The notes under the pieces: model-generated
What the model saw: only the letters and a program-made list of their open reading frames with translations
The model's database searches: none
Told to the model about the DNA's origin: nothing
In this document: positions 59,601 through 64,000 of the stretch, piece after piece
How the letters are laid out: the number at the start of each line of letters is the position of its first letter
Numbering within the stretch: position 1 is the first letter of the stretch
Assembly (NCBI GenBank): GCA_027382625.1
Contig: JAJKFJ010022734.1
Coordinates: forward strand, 62,001-126,000
From: Tetmemena sp. SeJ-2015
Lineage: Eukaryota > Ciliophora > Spirotrichea > Sporadotrichida > Oxytrichidae
DNA length: 64,000 nt
Direction: 5' to 3'
Translations under genes and position numbers: made by a program

Positions 59601-62099
59601 AAATGAAAATAAAAGTACCTGCTTACCTACAATTTTACTAGCTAAGAGAGAATAAAAAAAGAGAAAGTCACTTATTAAGAAAAAAAATAATATCAAAAGG
59701 TATTTATTCATTACAAATAACTGTTTTTGTAGGATTTTGCTTTAAAGAAAAGAATTGAAAATACTCATTGTTGATGATTCGCCATTTAATATCATCAAAT
59801 TGATATAAATTACTTTTATAATTTGGATTTAAGAGCGACATAATAAATGGAATTAGTCAATAGTAAAATTTAACTATTCAATTTAATATTCTTTTGTAAA
59901 TTATCTAAATATTACTTTATTAAATTAGAAGATTATCATATCAAACTTTGAGTCACAAAAATTAGGCTGGCTAAAGATAAGAAAGCTAAAAGTCATTTAA
60001 GTATTTCTTAATTTTCTTATTTAATGTTAGGGGAAGTAAGTTCAGTAGATGAGCAGTTTGAATATGAAATTTAAGAGCTAATTTGATTAGAGATATGTTC
60101 ATTTAATTTATTCTTCTATTACAGTGGGATATAATGATAGAGGGAAATAAATGGATTTTTGCCTGATAGAATTTCTGGTAGCTTATTTACATAAGAAACC
60201 ACTCAACATAGAGGATTTTATAGCAGCGAAATTTGTATTTTTGCCATTTTCACCTATTTAAAAAAAGAAAAACCAAAAAAAAAACATGATAAGATTTGTT
60301 ATGATTTGAGGTGATATCACTTTTTCTCAGCAGTTAAAAAAGTAAATAATTTATGAGCATTAGAATACTTTAGAACTTTTAAAAGGTATATTAATTTATT
60401 CAAGTTTACAATTGAACTAAAATAGAGCGATAAAAATCCATAATGAAAATTTATTTGGATAAACTGAATGAAATCAAATAAATTTGTTAAGAGATTCTTT
60501 ATTTATTTCCTTCCTGAGAACTGCTCGTTAAAGATAAATGAAATTCTTCTTAATTCCTCTTAATCATAAAGCTTTTAATTCTAAACATTAATGAATTCTA
60601 AATAGTTATTTCACTTTTAGATTGTCCAAAAGATATTTTCTTAAATAATTTTAGAATAAAATATTAATTCTGTACTTTAAAATTTATCAGGCATATTATG
60701 GCTCTTGATTTACTTTTGAAATAAGCTTGCTCCGCCCTTAAGCTTCCCCAACCTCATATAAAGACCGTAAATCAATGATTGGTAATATTTAAACATGTTT
60801 TAGGCTTCAAATGGTTTGGAAGGACTATAAATATTACAAGAAGTTTCGAGAAAGAAAGAGAGAAGACCTATTGATTTATTTACATGTCAAACAGAAAATA
60901 TTAAATTATAAAGTTAGTGAAAAGGTGACCACAAATATCGCAAATTAAGGAGAACTTGCAAGTCACTGAAGAATCATAAAACTTTCTCGTTTAGCAATAT
61001 ATGACTTCAAACAAATTAAAAGCATGTAAGGAATACAGGCTACTAATATTGGTAAAAAAAAAATTGCAAAAGATTCTCAAGTCAGTGTATGGACACCAGC
61101 ACGGGCCGCGTGCTAACTGCCAATCGATAAAAAGGAAGCAGTCAGGTCACCAACTTCACGCCTCAACATTTAATGAGCTTCTGGTGGAATACAAAGTTGT
61201 TGCTGTTCTTAATCGGAGCGTCGACTGGGAAGGCCGGCATATTTTTAAATCTATCAAAATTGTGCAAAGACACAGCCCAAAGTTTGGGACTAAATAAGGT
61301 GGAATCTCAAGCACACTCCTTGGTGTAATTACGGGCCAGCTTGTGGCGTCACGATTAAGTCCTTTAGCCCTATACGCATAATAATATTTGAGCATTATAA
61401 TATTGTCTTATCAGCCTTTAAATCAATCAATCAAGTCAAGCAGAAAATTTATTTATTTTAAATATGCTTTCAGTTTTTGAAAATTCGATCCACAATACTT
61501 CCTTCCAGAGTTTTGAAGAATTGAAAGATCTTTAGTACCATCCAGTTAGAAGGATAAGTTCAAGCAGTTATATTAATCTACTTCTTGAAGAACCTGAACC
61601 ACTTTATAAGATCAAGAGATAAATTACTGGAGTTCATACTGATCCAAATATGATGACTAAGATAGATTAAGATGATTAAAATACTGCTGATTGTCTTTTA
61701 CAAAAGGCCTTTGATTTTGTATTTGTAGACTAGGACATGCCTATTCTAAATGGGAAGGAAATGATGAAATAGGTCAGAAGATATTCATCTCAAACAAGAA
61801 ATTGATTAAGGCAAAACGAAATATGTTCTCTGCACTCAAAAAAAAATAGTTTATTCTAAGATTAGCATTTAAAATTTTTTGCACTGCTTATGATCTTAAA
61901 ACTTTCTAAGCAAGTTTGAAAGAGTCTGATTTTCCAAATTAAAATGACTTTTGTAAGCTCGATTAACCAATAGAGAGTATTTTGTGTGCACTAGGTTTCA
62001 ACGGAGGGATGCGTAAGTAAAGTTTCAGAGATTAATTATTTTATAGTGGAGAAACCTATTGATGTTTTGGAATTATAACGGATTATTTCAAAGAGTTGA
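56655..62099 (+). CDS. Hybrid histidine kinase C
   Basis: Third tandem copy. MDRFFQEIKANQFFSQFDL (ATG 56655), GT-AG intron, AVPLALLHLIFCFMTSIDW, YVGVWSISYLI; MFGRILQYNQNLEES; AGTT-bounded IES 57251-57285; PAS LPQGIIIFDKDFKKVSFMN (57.33 kb); VKKESQFYEVLSNLD; a MITE inside GAEK|IIIL (57846-58173); HisKA IAHDLRTPLNSL (58.30 kb); LNLISNSLKFTKNGTV (58.82 kb); GIGLGLTICKKITELMGGG (59.20 kb); ILIVDDSPFNI (59.76 kb); ATAT-bounded IES 59789-60692; ALDLLLKQACSALKLPQPH; a second interruption 60.85-61.48 kb; FVFVDQDMPILNGKEMM (61.72 kb); VEKPIDVLELQRIISKS, TGA 62097. Apart from eliminable insertions the frame looks intact. Confidence 0.86.
57846..58173 (+). mobile_element. MITE copy 2 carrying a spliced receiver-domain fragment
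   Basis: 328 bp, TA target duplication (copy A of the kinase shows the empty site). TIRs: TTATCCGTTCAGCCCCTATT and the complement of AATCGGGTCTGAACGTATAA. Inside, a GT-AG intron-like 33 nt (GTAATTTTAC...TTGTAG) is followed by VMDQNMPIMDGFEATSLK, the phospho-Asp region of a response regulator, then LTGQAGFLDS, its beta-4/alpha-4 region. So the element transduced part of a receiver gene. Confidence 0.82.
61001..61480 (+). other. Open frame within an interruption of kinase C
   Basis: 160 codons with UAA as Gln: MTSNKLKACKEYRLLILVK, HQHGPRANCQSIKRKQSGH, FNELLVEYKVVAVLNRSVD, GISSTLLGVITGQLV, TGA 61478-61480. GC rises at 61.08-61.38 kb. The minus strand is open there too. No family recognised; kinases A and B lack it, so it is an insertion specific to copy C. 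Confidence 0.35.
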
Positions 62100-63246
62100 A
62101 GAAACATAATATGTCCATAGATACATTCTATGTTTCAAATTTTACCCTTTAAATAATCATTTACAATTTGAATATATTTTCTCAGAATTTTATTTGTTTT
62201 AATTTATTTATGTCAAGATGAATTAGTTGTATATAAATAAAGAACAATTTTCAAAAATAGAAATAAATACCTGAAGATAATTTGACAAAAATAAAAAGTT
62301 TATATTAATCTAATTCCTTCAGAAAAGTTTGAGTCCCATATTTTTAATAATTATCAATTTTAAGTTATATCAATATTTTTTTAAAAAAAATACCCAGATT
62401 CAAAGACAAAATGTAAATCTTTAAAGTTTACTTTAGGAATGAGAAAAAATTTGTAGATATAATAAAGCTATCATAAAGATAATTTATATTTAGAGATTAA
62501 AATGTGAAAGGATTTTTTTAAAAAATTGAAAAAGATATAAAACTCTTTACAGGCAATAATTCTTTATATTAAAATCTTTCTACGCCACTGCTTGCTTCTC
62601 AATACTTCAATTCTTATAATCCCTTAATTGATTAGTTGTTCTTAACTTAATTTAAATAACTTTTCTACCTTAACTCATCTTATTGCTTTAATTTTCTGCT
62701 TAAGTTTGAGTTTTACATTTTAAAGGTTATTAAAGTTAACCTTTCTTTAATTCCAATTTACTATATAAAATTGTATTCTAGCAATGATTATGGTTTAAAA
62801 GATCTTTGAGAAATAAAAATTGAGTGAACTTTGATGTTGAAGTTTATTTAAAAGCTAGTTCAAGATATAATTAATATATTTGCACTTGCCTAGAATAATT
62901 TATTATTTCTTATTATTTGTTTTATTATATATTGTGGAGGAGTTGCCTCAAAGTATTATTAATATTATTACAACCATTATATAAAATCACTAAAATATAA
63001 AGAACATAAAAACAAAGAGAAATGATTCAACTTTTGCTTAAAAAGAATTTTAAAAAAAAAAAAAAATTTTAATTTTTTTGCTTTTTTTTTAAAAAGTTTT
63101 TGGGATTGATTTAAAAATAATATATTAACATAAAATGTTAAAAATTTAAAAAATTAAGGAGTTTAATAAGATAAAGAATAATAATTATTATATACAATTT
63201 ACTTATTCAGGAGAAAAGTAGATAAAGAGCACCAAGTGAAAATAAT
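62100..63246. other. AT-rich spacer after kinase C
   Basis: No gene recognised. At 62.87-62.95 kb a weak match to the DNA that follows the dynein fragments of units 2 and 3 (TTGCACTTGC, AGATAATTTAT-like) suggests unit 4 begins here without its dynein fragment. A homopolymer-rich patch lies at 63.05-63.11 kb. Confidence 0.4.
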
Positions 63247-63654
63247 AAACCCAAAAGAAAGAATAATCTAGTCTCAGACAAAGGATATTTTAAATTTATT
63301 AAAGAATTATAATATGATTAAAAAGGAAAGTTTAAATGACCATATTCTTTAGATGAGGAAGACATTGAAGGGAAGTATAATTCTAAGTACAAGGAAATGG
63401 ATCTAAATGAAATAGAGAAAATTATTTTTATACTTAAAATTCACCATTCTAACTTTAAAATGATTGAGGAGGGACTAAAAAGCAGAAAGTCTTTTTAGAA
63501 TAAACGGGTGAAATGGCAAAATGAGGAAAATGCTTTGGCTTAAATATAGTACAAGCATAAAGCAAAAGAGCTTGCTTTTTAGTGTAGATTTCTCTAAAAT
63601 ATTGGTATTATCGCCTTCGTTTTAAAATAAATATAATAAGAAGAAAATCAATGA
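63247..63654 (+). pseudogene. Small conserved gene, copy 4
   Basis: PKERIIQSQTKDILNLL aligns with the N-terminal exon of copy 3; after a frame change DEEDIEGKYNSKYKEMDLN, FKMIEEGLKSRKSFQNKRV, KWQNEENALAQIQYKHKAK, ELAFQCRF, TGA 63652-63654. No clear ATG. The C-terminal core is as well conserved as in copy 3, implying selection or recent duplication. Confidence 0.5.
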
Positions 63655-63904
63655 AGAAATAAAAGTGCTCATAATCTATTTTTTATTTTAAAATTATTTT
63701 TTGTCTTAGAGCCGAAAAAATTCACTAAAAATAGGACAAAATTTCGATAGGATAAATTTTAACTGTAAGGAGAAAATTTTTAATTAAACTTCATTCAGAA
63801 AGAATGGAGGTAGTTTAAATAGTTTATGCAATCTTTCTCTATCATGAAGAGAATAATTTAAGAGAATCTATGATTAATTTGCTGACTATCGTATTATTTT
63901 TTAA

Positions 63905-64000
63905 GGTAGTTTTTCCCAAAAATTTGCCCCTTTCCCCAAAAATCAAAACCCTAAATCAAAAAATAAAAAAAAGAAACTTTTTTTTCCCCTTCTCGTATTC
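63905..64000. other. Homopolymer-rich terminal sequence
   Basis: Runs such as CCCCTTTCCCC and TTTTTTTTCCCC resemble the corrupted region at 14.13-15.66 kb. Probably low sequence quality. Confidence 0.5.

Noticed and set aside
1..64000. tRNA or rRNA genes
   Set aside because: No T-loop GGTTCGAATCC-type box with matching acceptor stems and no conserved rRNA core was found by eye.

Overview
The window is most simply read as germline (micronuclear) DNA of a hypotrich/spirotrich ciliate. TAA and TAG fall at conserved glutamines (for example the TAG at 1573-1575 in the beta-tubulin CGNQIG motif) and the genes end in TGA, so the code is the ciliate one (UAA/UAG = Gln). Conserved genes are also cut by short AT-rich segments bounded by direct repeats of 2-8 bp. 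Removing the segment plus one repeat copy restores the family alignment, which is how internal eliminated sequences (IES) with pointers behave. Euplotes is excluded by the code. Genus cannot be fixed; Oxytricha/Stylonychia/Tetmemena-type organisms fit.

Left part, 0.1-23.5 kb, is gene-dense with about 40-45% GC: dynein light chain LC8 (+), a divergent beta-tubulin with six IESs (+), CDP-diacylglycerol synthase (+), a WW plus two-dsRBD protein with the layout of DGCR8/Pasha (-), a Gln/Glu-rich coiled-coil protein (+), a Nup98-type nucleoporin (-), a four-domain voltage-gated cation channel (-), an unrecognised 289-residue protein (-), and a much-interrupted minus-strand region with ConA/LamG-like segments. 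About 14.13-15.66 kb inside the channel gene looks like poor-quality, homopolymer-inflated sequence.

Right part, 23.7-64 kb, is AT-rich and built from a repeated unit. Each unit holds a dynein heavy chain piece (the link between linker and AAA1), a small conserved gene, a minus-strand frame, and a hybrid histidine kinase gene (membrane segments, PAS, HisKA, HATPase, receiver). There are three kinase copies (27.8-35.2, 42.6-47.9, 56.7-62.1 kb), three dynein AAA1-proximal copies and four small-gene copies, in varying decay. Between kinases B and C lies a block with the 5' half of an MBOAT (DGAT1/ACAT-like) gene joined directly to a dynein heavy chain stalk/AAA5 segment, followed on the same strand by the dynein linker. 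The dynein order is therefore reversed relative to the protein, as in a scrambled germline gene.

Mobile DNA: a GC-rich transposase-containing block (36.0-37.97 kb), two copies of a ~325-bp TA-flanked inverted-repeat element carrying a response-regulator receiver fragment with an intron, a ~625-bp near-perfect palindrome (35.2 kb), a ~400-bp palindrome (7.5 kb), and a TIR-bounded insertion at 39.7-40.4 kb. No rRNA, tRNA or CRISPR was recognised.
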